NCBI GenBank assembly: GCA_964611645.1
Contig: CAZTAO010000075.1
Coordinates: 1 to 18,692 of the forward strand
Direction of reading: 5' to 3'
Source of the DNA: CAZTAO01 sp964611645
Lineage (GTDB): Bacteria > Armatimonadota > UBA5829
Length of the DNA: 18,692 nucleotides
In this document: piece after piece, positions 1 through 6,618 of the stretch
Numbering within the stretch: position 1 is the first letter of the stretch
How the letters are laid out: each line of letters opens with the position of its first letter
Position numbers and translations under genes: made by a program
Notes under the pieces: generated by a model
The model's input: the letters and a program-made list of their open reading frames with translations, nothing else
Told to the model about the DNA's origin: nothing
Databases searched by the model: none

Positions 1-330
1 ATCGGCAATCCGGCAAGCTGGAAACAGGCTGAGGCTGCGCGGGATGAGTCCGGCGGGGTGATTGAGAAAGTGACCGACGAAGATATCACCGACGCCCAGA
101 AACTGCTCGCGTCAACAGAAGGAGTCTTCTGCGAGCCTGCATCAGCCGCGAGCGTGGCTGGAGTGATCAAGAAAGCCAATGAGGGGTTCTTTACCGAGAA
201 GTGCGTGGTGGTGTGCATACTCACGGGCCACGGCCTCAAGGACCCCGAGCGCGCGAAGAAGATATGCGCTCCGATGATTGACCTGCCTGCTGACACCAAT
301 CTGGTAGCGAAGGAGATGGGACTGATATGA
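1..330 (+). CDS. thrC: Threonine synthase, C-terminal part (cut by window start)
   Basis: Threonine synthase is the PLP enzyme that converts O-phosphohomoserine to threonine in the cytoplasm. Only the last 109 residues are in the window; the frame is open from base 1, so a GTG at 58 is an internal codon and not the start. The visible part reads IGNPASWKQA, then a helix with ITDAQKLLASTEGVFCEPASA and later CILTGHGLKDP. This is the usual C-terminal lobe of the family, where the EPASA segment and the TGHGLKD segment are strongly conserved. The stop codon overlaps the purC start as ATGA, so the two are probably co-transcribed and translationally coupled. Family assignment is confident; the missing N-terminus with the PLP lysine cannot be checked here. 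Confidence 0.92.
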   Translation: MGNPASWKQAEAARDESGGVIEKVTDEDITDAQKLLASTEGVFCEPASAASVAGVIKKANEGFFTEKCVVVCILTGHGLKDPERAKKICAPMIDLPADTNLVAKEMGLI

Positions 331-1259
331 TAGTGACTTCAACCGAGATCAAGGGACTCAAGAAACACATCACCGGCAAGGTGCGCGACGTTTACGACCT
401 CGGCGACTCGCTGCTTATGGTTGCCAGCGATCGGCTGTCGGCTTTCGATGTGGTCCTGCCCACCGGCATTCCGGACAAGGGCCGCGTGCTCACGCAGATG
501 TCGCTCTTTTGGTTCGACCTGACCAAGGACATCATCGACAACCACCTCATCACCGCTGATACCGATGAGATCATCAAGACCCTCGCGGCAAAGGGCGTGG
601 ACGCGGCGGAGACTTATAGGGAACCCTTGGATGGCCGAAGTATGATAACCGTCAAGGCCCAGCCAACGCCAATCGAGTGTGTTGTCCGAGGCTACTTGGC
701 CGGTTCCGCATGGAAAGAGTATTCGGATATGCGAGAGGCGGTCGGCGGCGGCGGGAATATATTGTTGCACGGGGTCGACCTGGCTGGCGATATGCTGGAA
801 TCCCAGAAGCTGCCTCAGCCGGTCTTCACACCCGCCACCAAGGAAAGCACCGGCCACGACATCAACATCAGCGCGGACCGGGCGCGGGAGATTGTCGGCA
901 AAGACCTGGGCAACCAGCTAGAAGCGGCAAGCATCGGCCTGTATATGCGGGCGTCGGAGTATGCGGCGAAGCGCGGGATAATCATCTGCGACACCAAGTT
1001 CGAGTTCGGCTTGGTGGGTGACAAACTGATCCTGATAGATGAGGTCCTCACCCCAGACTCCTCCAGGTTCTGGGACGCGAGCCTATACCAGCCAGGCAAA
1101 GGCCAGCCGAGCTTCGACAAACAATATGTTCGCGACTACCTGCTAACCCTGGACTGGGACAAAACCTACCCCGGCCCCGAGCTGCCAAAAGAAGTAGCCG
1201 AGAATACCGCGGCGAAGTATAGGGAGGCGTATAAGAGGATAACTGGGAAGGATTTGTAG
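327..1259 (+). CDS. purC: Phosphoribosylaminoimidazole-succinocarboxamide synthase (SAICAR synthetase)
   Basis: PurC joins aspartate to CAIR using ATP to give SAICAR in de novo purine synthesis. The 310-residue protein is of the longer form of the family. Visible signatures are GKVRDVYDLG (residues 17-26, nucleotide loop), SDRLSAFDVVLP (34-45), ECVVRGYLAGSAW around 115 and IICDTKFEFGLV followed by LIDEVLTPDSSRFW in the C-terminal half, all in family order. The ATG at 327 overlaps the thrC stop (ATGA). An AAGGAG at 310-315 lies rather far upstream, consistent with start by coupling. Neighbouring thrC suggests a biosynthetic operon; no promoter is seen between them. No truncation or odd composition. 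Confidence 0.96.
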   Translation: MIVTSTEIKGLKKHITGKVRDVYDLGDSLLMVASDRLSAFDVVLPTGIPDKGRVLTQMSLFWFDLTKDIIDNHLITADTDEIIKTLAAKGVDAAETYREPLDGRSMITVKAQPTPIECVVRGYLAGSAWKEYSDMREAVGGGGNILLHGVDLAGDMLESQKLPQPVFTPATKESTGHDINISADRAREIVGKDLGNQLEAASIGLYMRASEYAAKRGIIICDTKFEFGLVGDKLILIDEVLTPDSSRFWDASLYQPGKGQPSFDKQYVRDYLLTLDWDKTYPGPELPKEVAENTAAKYREAYKRITGKDL

Positions 1260-1310
1260 GGGCGGTTTGAATCGCGAAGGGCTCGAAATGGGCGAAGGAC
1301 CGCGAAAATT

Positions 1311-1330
1311 CCCTCCCCCGGGGGGGAGGG
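1311..1330. repeat. GC-rich 20-bp near-perfect palindrome downstream of purC
   Basis: CCCTCCCCC at 1311-1319 pairs with GGGGGAGGG at 1322-1330 around a central GG, and is followed by CTAGGGAGAGGG. It lies about 50 bases after the purC stop and could act as a transcription barrier, but no T-run follows. The layout (C-rich/G-rich palindrome plus a CTAGGGAGAGGG tail) resembles dispersed intergenic repeats seen in many bacterial genomes. Only one copy is present in this window. Confidence 0.5.
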
Positions 1331-1414
1331 CTAGGGAGAGGGCGCAGCGTACCGATAAGCACAGTGCTCACTGAACACGCACAAGACCTAGATTGAAGAT
1401 ATCTCCGACTTCCA

Positions 1415-1433
1415 GTGTCTAAACAATAGACAC
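1415..1433 (+). promoter_or_regulatory. Perfect 7-bp hairpin or operator-like inverted repeat upstream of the lipoprotein gene
   Basis: GTGTCTA (1415-1421), loop AACAA, TAGACAC (1427-1433). It sits 39 bases before the lipoprotein start, where a leader hairpin or a dimeric regulator site would be expected. No convincing -35/-10 pair is visible around it, so its role is unknown. Confidence 0.3.
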
Positions 1434-1472
1434 AGCTAGCCGGGCCGAGAGGCTCAAGCTAAGGAGGTGGGT

Positions 1473-2141
1473 ATGAGAAGTCTGATAGCGATAGTACTGA
1501 TCATTCTGGTATGTGTCGGGTGCTCTCAAAAAGCGGAACCGCCAAGCAAGCCAGCGGAGCGGCCAAGAACCGAGAAGCCGAAACCGCACAAGGCTTTGTA
1601 CGTGACACTCTATGGATTCGTCTTTGTGACCGGCAGGACGAGAATCGACTTCGCTCAAGCTAATATGGATTCAGTCTCTATTGGATGGGGCGGGTTCTCG
1701 CGGGCTATCAACAAGTCGGATATCTCGCGTCTTCGGAGCTTGGTCGAGAATTCAGGACTGCACGACTTCCGCCCTGAACCCTCCTGGTTTGCGGGGCTAA
1801 AGCCAACGATGCCTATCGATGGAGGCGGGGAACTGCTGATAGCCTGGGCTGACGGCAAGACTGTGTTTGTTCTTCCGCCCTACGATGACGTGCTCAAAGG
1901 AGTACCCGTCGAAGCACGGGAGTACTACCGGAAGCTGGACGGAATCACAAGGCTGATAGGTAATCTGGAGAACAAGTACGCCAAAACAGGCAGGCGGCGT
2001 TACATAGCTCCCGGAGCGTGGGATTCCACCCACCCGGATACGGGAGTTCGGCAGTGGGACAAAGAGACAGATAGTATCCAGAGTCAGATACTCCCACCGG
2101 GCGGGTTCTTTCAAGGAGCGCAAACACGCAGCAACGAATAG
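1473..2141 (+). CDS. Small putative lipoprotein of unknown function
   Basis: I do not recognise the family. The start is set at ATG 1473, not at the upstream in-frame GTG 1467, because AAGGAGG (1461-1467) lies 5 bases before it. The product is 222 residues. It opens with MRSLIAIVLIILVCVGCSQK, a short basic n-region, a hydrophobic stretch and Cys17 preceded by C-V-G, so a lipoprotein signal peptide is likely although the -3 residue (Cys) is unusual. Residues after Cys17 are Pro/Lys-rich (KAEPPSKPAERP), a typical flexible tether to the membrane. The remainder is mixed alpha/beta with no repeats or obvious catalytic motif; it includes FVTGRTRIDFAQ and a GGELLIAWADGKTVFVLP segment. A membrane-anchored extracytoplasmic role is inferred. 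Confidence 0.7.
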   Translation: MRSLIAIVLIILVCVGCSQKAEPPSKPAERPRTEKPKPHKALYVTLYGFVFVTGRTRIDFAQANMDSVSIGWGGFSRAINKSDISRLRSLVENSGLHDFRPEPSWFAGLKPTMPIDGGGELLIAWADGKTVFVLPPYDDVLKGVPVEAREYYRKLDGITRLIGNLENKYAKTGRRRYIAPGAWDSTHPDTGVRQWDKETDSIQSQILPPGGFFQGAQTRSNE

Positions 2142-2173
2142 CAGCCTGTGGTATCGCGAACCGAGTCTGGCAT

Positions 2174-2194
2174 TTGAGATTTGAGATCTGAGAT
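2174..2194. repeat. Three tandem 7-bp units (TTGAGAT, TTGAGAT, CTGAGAT)
   Basis: Three back-to-back heptamers lie in the short spacer between the lipoprotein and the membrane protein gene, with one substitution in the third unit. It is one of several word-repeat clusters in the spacers of this window. The TTG at 2181 inside it is in frame with the next gene but has no ribosome binding site. Confidence 0.6.
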
Positions 2195-2210
2195 ATGCGG
2201 AGGGGCAGTG

Positions 2211-2612
2211 ATGGCATCGGATGGCAAGAAGGGCCTGGCGGTCAAGGCCACCGCTCTGTCGGTGTGGTGCGCCTGGATGGTGTATCTCGTATATAGTTAT
2301 TGGCCTCACGTCTTCGCCGGCATAAGTTGGACAAAGGGTATACCGATGATTGCGTCGTTTGCCGCCGCGGTAGTGGTTTCCTGGCTGGGACTTGCTGGCC
2401 GACGCGAATGGATGATCACTGCGGGAGCTTCGTTAGCATTGACCGGATTGTGCGTAGCTCTAGCCGTTGTCTCGTTTACGGATCCGGTCGGCTTCTGGCA
2501 GAGCTATGGGATACAGGCCTTGGTCTGCGGCTTAGGCGCACTATGCGGTGTGATTCTTGCCAGAAGGCAGCGAAGAGCCTCAAAAGCAGATTCCTCCCTC
2601 CGGTCGGAATGA
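2211..2612 (+). CDS. Small membrane protein, about four transmembrane helices, unknown function
   Basis: I do not recognise the family. ATG 2211 is chosen because GGAGGGG (2199-2205) precedes it by 5 bases; the upstream in-frame TTG at 2181 lies in a tandem repeat. The product is 133 residues with hydrophobic segments at roughly residues 12-31 (VWCAWMVYLVYSYW), 40-60 (PMIASFAAAVVVSWLGL), 65-90 (ITAGASLALTGLCVALAVV) and 95-122 (SYGIQALVCGLGALCGVIL), ending in a basic RRQRRASK tail, which suggests a cytoplasmic C-terminus. The last residues (KADSSLRSE) are encoded by a dispersed repeat that supplies the stop codon, so the original C-terminus may have been replaced by repeat insertion. Confidence 0.65.
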   Translation: MASDGKKGLAVKATALSVWCAWMVYLVYSYWPHVFAGISWTKGIPMIASFAAAVVVSWLGLAGRREWMITAGASLALTGLCVALAVVSFTDPVGFWQSYGIQALVCGLGALCGVILARRQRRASKADSSLRSE

Positions 2613-2616
2613 CAAC
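2582..2616. repeat. Dispersed GTCATTCCGA...GGAATCTGCT repeat, copy A
   Basis: This 35-bp stretch begins AAAAGCAGATTCCTC and ends TCGGAATGACAAC. It matches 4054-4087 except for the 6-7 middle bases (CCTCCGG here, GCAAGC there). It provides the last codons and the TGA stop of the upstream membrane protein gene. Two further copies lie in the apgM-tilS spacer. Confidence 0.8.
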
Positions 2617-2633
2617 GACGGACGGCGGTCGTT
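2614..2633 (+). terminator. Weak hairpin after the membrane protein gene
   Basis: AACGAC (2614-2619) can pair with GTCGTT (2628-2633) across an 8-base GC-rich loop, directly after the stop codon at 2612. Only TTCTA follows, so termination would be weak at best. Confidence 0.25.
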
Positions 2634-2635
2634 CT

Positions 2636-2678
2636 ACGATCAAACCATCAGACGATCAAACGATCGAACGAGATCGTT
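2636..2678. repeat. ACGATCAAAC word-repeat cluster with hairpin
   Basis: ACGATCAAAC occurs at 2636-2645 and 2652-2661, with a degenerate ACGATCGAAC overlapping at 2660-2669. AACGATC (2659-2665) pairs with GATCGTT (2672-2678) as a perfect 7-bp stem with a GAACGA loop. The cluster ends 15 bases before the apgM start, leaving only the AAGGA ribosome binding site between. Confidence 0.55.
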
Positions 2679-2693
2679 GACTAAGGACCAAAC

Positions 2694-3881
2694 ATGAAGT
2701 ACTTACTAATCATCTTCGACGGCATGGCCGATGAACCTAACGCTGAGTTGGACGGCAAGACTCCCATGCAGGTGGCTCGGACGCCTTTCATGGACTCGCT
2801 GGCTGAAAAGGCGCAGATTGGGGCGGCTCGGACTACCCCCATCGGCATGTATCCCGGCAGCGATACCACCAACATGGGCATTCTTGGCTACGACCCGACG
2901 GTCTACTACCGGGGCCGGGGGGCTATCGAGGCGGCTAGTTTGCAGATACCGGTGTCGCCGACTGATGCCGTGTTCCGCGCGAACATCGTATCCACCGACG
3001 GCGAACTTATGCTGGATTCCAGCGGCGGGCACATCAGCACCGAGGAAGCTATTCCGCTCATCGAGCTTGTTGCCGAGAAGCTCTCCACCAGTAAGATCAA
3101 GTTCTACCCGGGGGTCAGCTACCGGCACATAATGGTGTGGCGGGATGGGTCGGCGAATGTGAAGTGCGCGCCGCCTTACAAGTTCCACGGCGAGCGTTTC
3201 GATACCCACTTCCCCGAGGGCGACGGTTCCGAGAGGCTTGTCCAGCTTATGTACGATTCCTTGGAACTGCTGGACAACCACCCCATCAACCGCAAGCGGC
3301 GAGATGAGGGCCACCTGCCTGCGAATATGCTCTGGTTCTGGGGCGAGAGCACCCAGCCGGAGATTCCCAACTTCTTCCGCACCTTCGGCAAGACCGGCGC
3401 GGCGGTTGCGGCGGTGGATCTTATCAAGGGGCTTGGCCGGATGGTCGGGCTGGATGTGCTGGATGTGCCGGGGGCGACGGGTTATGTGGACACCGATTAC
3501 CTGGCCAAGGGGCGGTATGCTGTCGAGGCGCTGAAGAACCACGACTTTGTGTGGGTGCATGTGGAAGCGGCGGATGAGGCTGGGCACGAGAAGAACCTGG
3601 ACCTCAAGATAGAAGCCATCCAGGAGATGGACCAAAAGGTGCTGGGGACAATCCTCAATGGCCTGAAGCAGCAGGAACAGCAAGCCAGAATCCTCCTGAT
3701 GCCCGACCACCCAACCCCCATAGCCACCGGAGCGCACTCGCCAGCCCCGGTCCCATTCATGCTCTTCGACTCGTCCAAACCCGAGCAAAACGCCCTCCCC
3801 TTCGACGAGCGATCCCTGGAGGACACCAAGCTAAGGGTAGAGTTTGCTCCTGATCTGATACGGATGCTGTTTGGGGAGTAG
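2694..3881 (+). CDS. apgM: Cofactor-independent phosphoglycerate mutase family (ApgM type), possible alternative homoserine kinase
   Basis: A 395-residue alkaline-phosphatase-superfamily protein starting MKYLLIIFDGMADEP, where Asp9 is the expected metal ligand. PGSDTTNMGILGYDP (54-68) holds the expected active-site Ser56, and YYRGRGAIEAASL follows. The C-terminal half has HVEAADEAGHEKN and MPDHPTPIATGAHSPAPVPF, the Asp/His metal-binding motifs. The ATG has AAGGA (2683-2687) 6 bases upstream. Archaeal-type ApgM interconverts 3- and 2-phosphoglycerate. A sister group of the same length, usually encoded beside threonine synthase in genomes lacking ThrB, is the proposed alternative homoserine kinase. 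With thrC 2.4 kb upstream on the same strand, the second role is a serious possibility, and sequence reading alone cannot separate them. Confidence 0.88.
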   Translation: MKYLLIIFDGMADEPNAELDGKTPMQVARTPFMDSLAEKAQIGAARTTPIGMYPGSDTTNMGILGYDPTVYYRGRGAIEAASLQIPVSPTDAVFRANIVSTDGELMLDSSGGHISTEEAIPLIELVAEKLSTSKIKFYPGVSYRHIMVWRDGSANVKCAPPYKFHGERFDTHFPEGDGSERLVQLMYDSLELLDNHPINRKRRDEGHLPANMLWFWGESTQPEIPNFFRTFGKTGAAVAAVDLIKGLGRMVGLDVLDVPGATGYVDTDYLAKGRYAVEALKNHDFVWVHVEAADEAGHEKNLDLKIEAIQEMDQKVLGTILNGLKQQEQQARILLMPDHPTPIATGAHSPAPVPFMLFDSSKPEQNALPFDERSLEDTKLRVEFAPDLIRMLFGE

Positions 3882-3996
3882 CGACCGGGAAGGACGATTC
3901 AACAGAAAACTCAAAATTGCAGAAAACCAGAAAGGGAACGGAAATCAAGAACGGAATCACGAAAACACGAAAGCGGGAAAACACGAAATAACACAT

Positions 3997-4032
3997 GTCA
4001 TTCCGAAGGAGCTTGCGACTGAGGAATCTGCT
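3997..4032. repeat. Dispersed GTCATTCCGA repeat, copy B (left arm)
   Basis: It runs from GTCATTCCGA through GCTTGCGA to GGAATCTGCT. Compared with the reverse complement of copy C it has two 4-base insertions (AGGA and CTGA) flanking GCTTGCGA. It pairs with copy C to form the inner arm of the large palindrome. Confidence 0.75.
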
Positions 4033-4053
4033 GTTACCGAGACCTCGGGGTCG

Positions 4054-4087
4054 AAAAGCAGATTCCTCGCAAGCTCGGAATGACAAC
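4054..4087. repeat. Dispersed GTCATTCCGA repeat, copy C (right arm)
   Basis: AAAAGCAGATTCCTC, then GCAAGC, then TCGGAATGACAAC. It has the same orientation as copy A at 2582-2616 and is inverted relative to copy B. Confidence 0.8.
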
Positions 4088-4192
4088 TGTTTCCCTTTTC
4101 GTGCTTTCGTCCTTTCGTGTTTTCGTGATCTCGTAGCCTTCTTTCTGGCTTTCTTTCATTTCTGGTTTTCTGTTTCCGTAACCTTCCTTCGC

Positions 4193-4223
4193 AACTTTGA
4201 ACCTTGAACTTGGAACTTTGAAC
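4193..4223. repeat. AACTTTGAAC word-repeat cluster at the tilS start
   Basis: AACTTTGAAC occurs at 4193-4202 and 4214-4223 with a related CTTGAACTTGG between them. It ends 4 bases before the tilS ATG and occupies the position where a ribosome binding site would be; no purine-rich SD is visible. Confidence 0.55.
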
Positions 4224-4227
4224 TCGA

Positions 4228-5586
4228 ATGGACATTCTTTCTGCTGCTAACCGATATTCTATGTTCTTGCCTGGGGACGTGGTGCTGGTTGCGGTGTCTG
4301 GGGGGCCGGACTCCGTGGCAATGCTGCACGCCTTGTGGGTGGAGTCCGCGCATCTTGGCATCCGGCTCTATGTCGCGCACGTCAACCACTGCCTCCGCAA
4401 ACCTGATTCCGATAAAGATGAGCAATTCGTCCGCGATCTGGCCGAGGAGCTTGCCCTGCCTGCTTCTTTCACAAAGGTGGATGTGAAGGCGGAATGCAAG
4501 AAGCGGCGGTGTGGGATCGAGGAAACCGCCCGGCAGGTTCGCTACGAGTTCCTCGAGGAGACCGCAGCCAAGATCGGCGCGAACAAGATCGCGGTCGGCC
4601 ACAACTCAGACGACAGGGCGGAGAGCGTGCTTCTGAACGTGATCCGGGGCGCGGGGATCAACGGGCTGGCGTCCATCAGGCCGGTTCGCGGAAACATCGT
4701 CCGCCCGCTGATCGACACCCCCCGCAGTGCCATCGAAGACTACCTCACCCACCACGGCCTGCGCTACCGAACCGACAACACCAATTTCGACACCAAGTTC
4801 ACCCGCAACAAGGTCCGCTACGACCTTATCCCGGCCCTCGAGCGGGAGTTCAACCCCAAGATTCAGGAAGCGCTGGTGAGGCTGTCGGAGCTTGCGTCGG
4901 CGACCAGGGACGCGCTCGCAGTGTATGCCGAGAAAGAGCGGACGCTGGTGACGCTGCAAGGCGGGATCGATGTCGGATTACTAAGCAAGCTCCCGACCGC
5001 CATCAGATGGGAGATCATCAGAAACGAGATCGAGGCCGCGAAGGGCGACCTGGACGATATCGGGTTCGACGCAATCCTGCGGGTAGCCGATGCCGCGGAG
5101 TCCGGCACGGACTTCGTAATCACGCTGCCGTCGGGCGTCATCCAAGCCCGGTGCCGCAATGGTCGGTTGGCCATCAGTCGGGTTGAGCACACAGAGAAAG
5201 TGGAGTTCCGCTGCCCCCTCACAATCCCCGGCACCACCCCAATCCCCGAAGCCGGAATCGAGATCGAAGCCACGATGTGCGCACGCCCCACCAACCTCCG
5301 CATCCCCGCCGACAAGCTCATCATCGACCCCAAAAGCATAGATGGCCCCCTCATCGCCCGAAACACAGAACCAGGCGACAGAATGGTTCCCTTCGGAATG
5401 ACCGCCCCCAAAAAGCTCCAGGACATCCTCACAGACAAAAAGATCCCCCGAGCACACAGGGCCAAGGCAGTAGTGATCGCCGACTCCCAGCGGATTCTAT
5501 GGGTGGTGGGTATTGCGTCATCAGAGTACGCGCGAGTGCCGGAGGGGTGCGGGGAAGTGATGCTGCTGACTGGTTCCGGGTTGTGA
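4228..5586 (+). CDS. tilS: tRNA(Ile)-lysidine synthetase
   Basis: TilS attaches lysine to C34 of the tRNA-Ile CAU anticodon using ATP, so that it reads AUA. The 452-residue protein is of full bacterial length. Near the N-terminus VAVSGGPDSVAML carries the PP-loop SGGPDS at residues 24-29. HVNHCLRKPDSDKDEQF, GIEETARQVRYEFLEE, AVGHNSDDRAESVLLNVIRG and YRTDNTNFDTKFTRNKVRYDLIP follow in family order. The C-terminal substrate domain is recognisable from LIARNTEPGDRMVPFGM and KKIPRAHRAKAVVI. The ATG at 4228 has no Shine-Dalgarno and follows a word-repeat cluster, so the start is chosen by N-terminal length and the LPGDVVLVAVSGG context; a slightly downstream ATG at 4261 is an alternative. Confidence 0.95.
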   Translation: MDILSAANRYSMFLPGDVVLVAVSGGPDSVAMLHALWVESAHLGIRLYVAHVNHCLRKPDSDKDEQFVRDLAEELALPASFTKVDVKAECKKRRCGIEETARQVRYEFLEETAAKIGANKIAVGHNSDDRAESVLLNVIRGAGINGLASIRPVRGNIVRPLIDTPRSAIEDYLTHHGLRYRTDNTNFDTKFTRNKVRYDLIPALEREFNPKIQEALVRLSELASATRDALAVYAEKERTLVTLQGGIDVGLLSKLPTAIRWEIIRNEIEAAKGDLDDIGFDAILRVADAAESGTDFVITLPSGVIQARCRNGRLAISRVEHTEKVEFRCPLTIPGTTPIPEAGIEIEATMCARPTNLRIPADKLIIDPKSIDGPLIARNTEPGDRMVPFGMTAPKKLQDILTDKKIPRAHRAKAVVIADSQRILWVVGIASSEYARVPEGCGEVMLLTGSGL

Positions 5587-5605
5587 GTTCGGGATTCTGA
5601 GTTCG
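5585..5605. repeat. GAGTTCG word repeat after tilS
   Basis: GAGTTCG appears at 5585-5591 and 5599-5605, separated by GGATTCT, directly overlapping the end of tilS (stop at 5584-5586). It is short and could be chance on its own, but is listed because similar clusters occur in other spacers. Confidence 0.3.
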
Positions 5606-5697
5606 TAGGGCGAGTTTTTGCAGTCCCCTGTCATATTTCCCCCGTTCCCAACGTCTAATCTAGCAGTAGTTATTATCAATCCAAATGGAGGATTACC

Positions 5698-6495
5698 ATG
5701 GGTGAGTTCCAGAAGTCACTGATTCGGTTTATGTATGTTGCTTTGGTGGTTGTGGTTGTTTTGGCGGCGGTGGGGATGTCTCGGCCTGGTCTGCGGGGCA
5801 GGCCGGGGAGATCGATGGATGGCTCGGGGCCTCAGGGGGTGTCTGCCAGCGGCACCTGCGTTATCCGCACCAAGCCGGAGCTTGTGCAGGTGACCCTCGG
5901 GGTGAGGCAGTCTTCAAGCACCGCCCGCGCGGCCAAGGCCTATGTGAAGACTACATCGGGCAAGATAATCCAGGCGCTCCGCGATGGTGGAGTGGCAGCA
6001 AACGACATCCAGACCCAGAACTTCAGCATGCAGTCGGTATGGGACAGCGGCAAAGGTTGGCAGGTAATCAAGTGGAACGCCGATGAGAGCCTGCGGGTGA
6101 AGATTCGGGACATAGACAAGGTCGCCGACCTCATCGATGCGGCGGTGAAAGCAGGCGCGAACCGGGTCGGCTCCCTGCAATATACCATGGACAGCATCGT
6201 CGAGGTCCGCGCAAAGGGCAGGATCAAGGCAGCAGCGGTGGCGCGAGGCAAAGCTGCCCAGTTGGCAACATCGCTCGGCGGCAAACTCGGTCGATTGGTC
6301 TCCTGCAGCGAGTACTACCCCGGCGAAAACGACTACGGCTACTCCAGCTACGGCCGCTCGATAATGCCCCAGGCAAACACAGTAATGATGAACTCCACCC
6401 CACCATCCGACGGCGACGAACCCGAGGAGCTAACCATCCAACCCGGAGAAATGGCGATCTACGTAGTGGTGAATGCTACTTACGAGGTGGAGTGA
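5698..6495 (+). CDS. SIMPL (DUF541, YggE-like) domain protein, membrane-anchored
   Basis: A 265-residue protein with GGAGG (5687-5691) 6 bases before ATG. Residues 8-27 form one hydrophobic segment (LIRFMYVALVVVVVLAAVGM) that acts as a signal anchor or uncleaved signal. From about residue 46 the fold follows the SIMPL pattern: SASGTCVIRTKPELVQVTLGV, a helix (ARAAKAYVKTTSGKIIQAL), GVAANDIQTQNFSMQSVW, VKIRDIDKVADLIDAAVKAGANRVGSLQYT, and a helix with AAAVARGKAAQLATSLG. A glycine/tyrosine-rich loop (NDYGYSSYGRS) then precedes a final strand VVVNATYEVE. DUF541 proteins are periplasmic or surface proteins linked to stress tolerance in some bacteria; the molecular activity is unknown. It is separated from tilS by 111 bases with no clear promoter and is probably an independent unit. 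Confidence 0.85.
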   Translation: MGEFQKSLIRFMYVALVVVVVLAAVGMSRPGLRGRPGRSMDGSGPQGVSASGTCVIRTKPELVQVTLGVRQSSSTARAAKAYVKTTSGKIIQALRDGGVAANDIQTQNFSMQSVWDSGKGWQVIKWNADESLRVKIRDIDKVADLIDAAVKAGANRVGSLQYTMDSIVEVRAKGRIKAAAVARGKAAQLATSLGGKLGRLVSCSEYYPGENDYGYSSYGRSIMPQANTVMMNSTPPSDGDEPEELTIQPGEMAIYVVVNATYEVE

Positions 6496-6510
6496 GAGTC
6501 TCTTGAAGGT

Positions 6511-6582
6511 GTTTCGGGATTTGAGGCGGACTGCTGCCCCTTGCCTGCGCCCAGTGCGTCCATCCGCCGGAAATCCCGAAAC
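6511..6582. repeat. GTTTCGGGATTT palindromic element, copy 1
   Basis: Left arm GTTTCGGGATTTGAGGCGGA (6511-6530) pairs with right arm TCCGCCGGAAATCCCGAAAC (6563-6582), matching at 18 of 20 positions, around a 32-base loop. It fills the spacer between convergent genes (SIMPL protein, + strand; phosphoesterase, - strand) and could serve as a bidirectional terminator. A second copy, in the opposite orientation, is at 9538-9614. Confidence 0.8.
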
Positions 6583-6618
6583 TTACCTCACGTAACCGCT
6601 TCGCTCACAGGGTGATGA

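Larger units (their letters stand above)
3920..4172. repeat. Nested imperfect palindrome of about 250 bp between apgM and tilS
   Basis: This covers most of the 346-base gene-free spacer. Three inverted-repeat layers share one centre near 4043. The outer pair is CAGAAAACCAGAAA (3920-3933) with TTTCTGGTTTTCTG (4159-4172), a perfect 14 bp. The middle pair is CACGAAAACACGAAAG (3958-3973) with CTTTCGTGTTTTCGTG (4112-4127), a perfect 16 bp. The inner pair is formed by copies B and C of the GTCATTCCGA repeat. GACC-TCGG-GGTC sits at the very centre. No ORF of interest lies inside. It could be a miniature mobile element, stacked repeat insertions, or a structured RNA or terminator. Confidence 0.75.

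Noticed and set aside
2706..3788. Long - strand open frame (360 codons) opposite apgM
   Set aside because: It has no recognisable domain or RBS and is the antisense shadow of a well-supported gene in GC-rich DNA.
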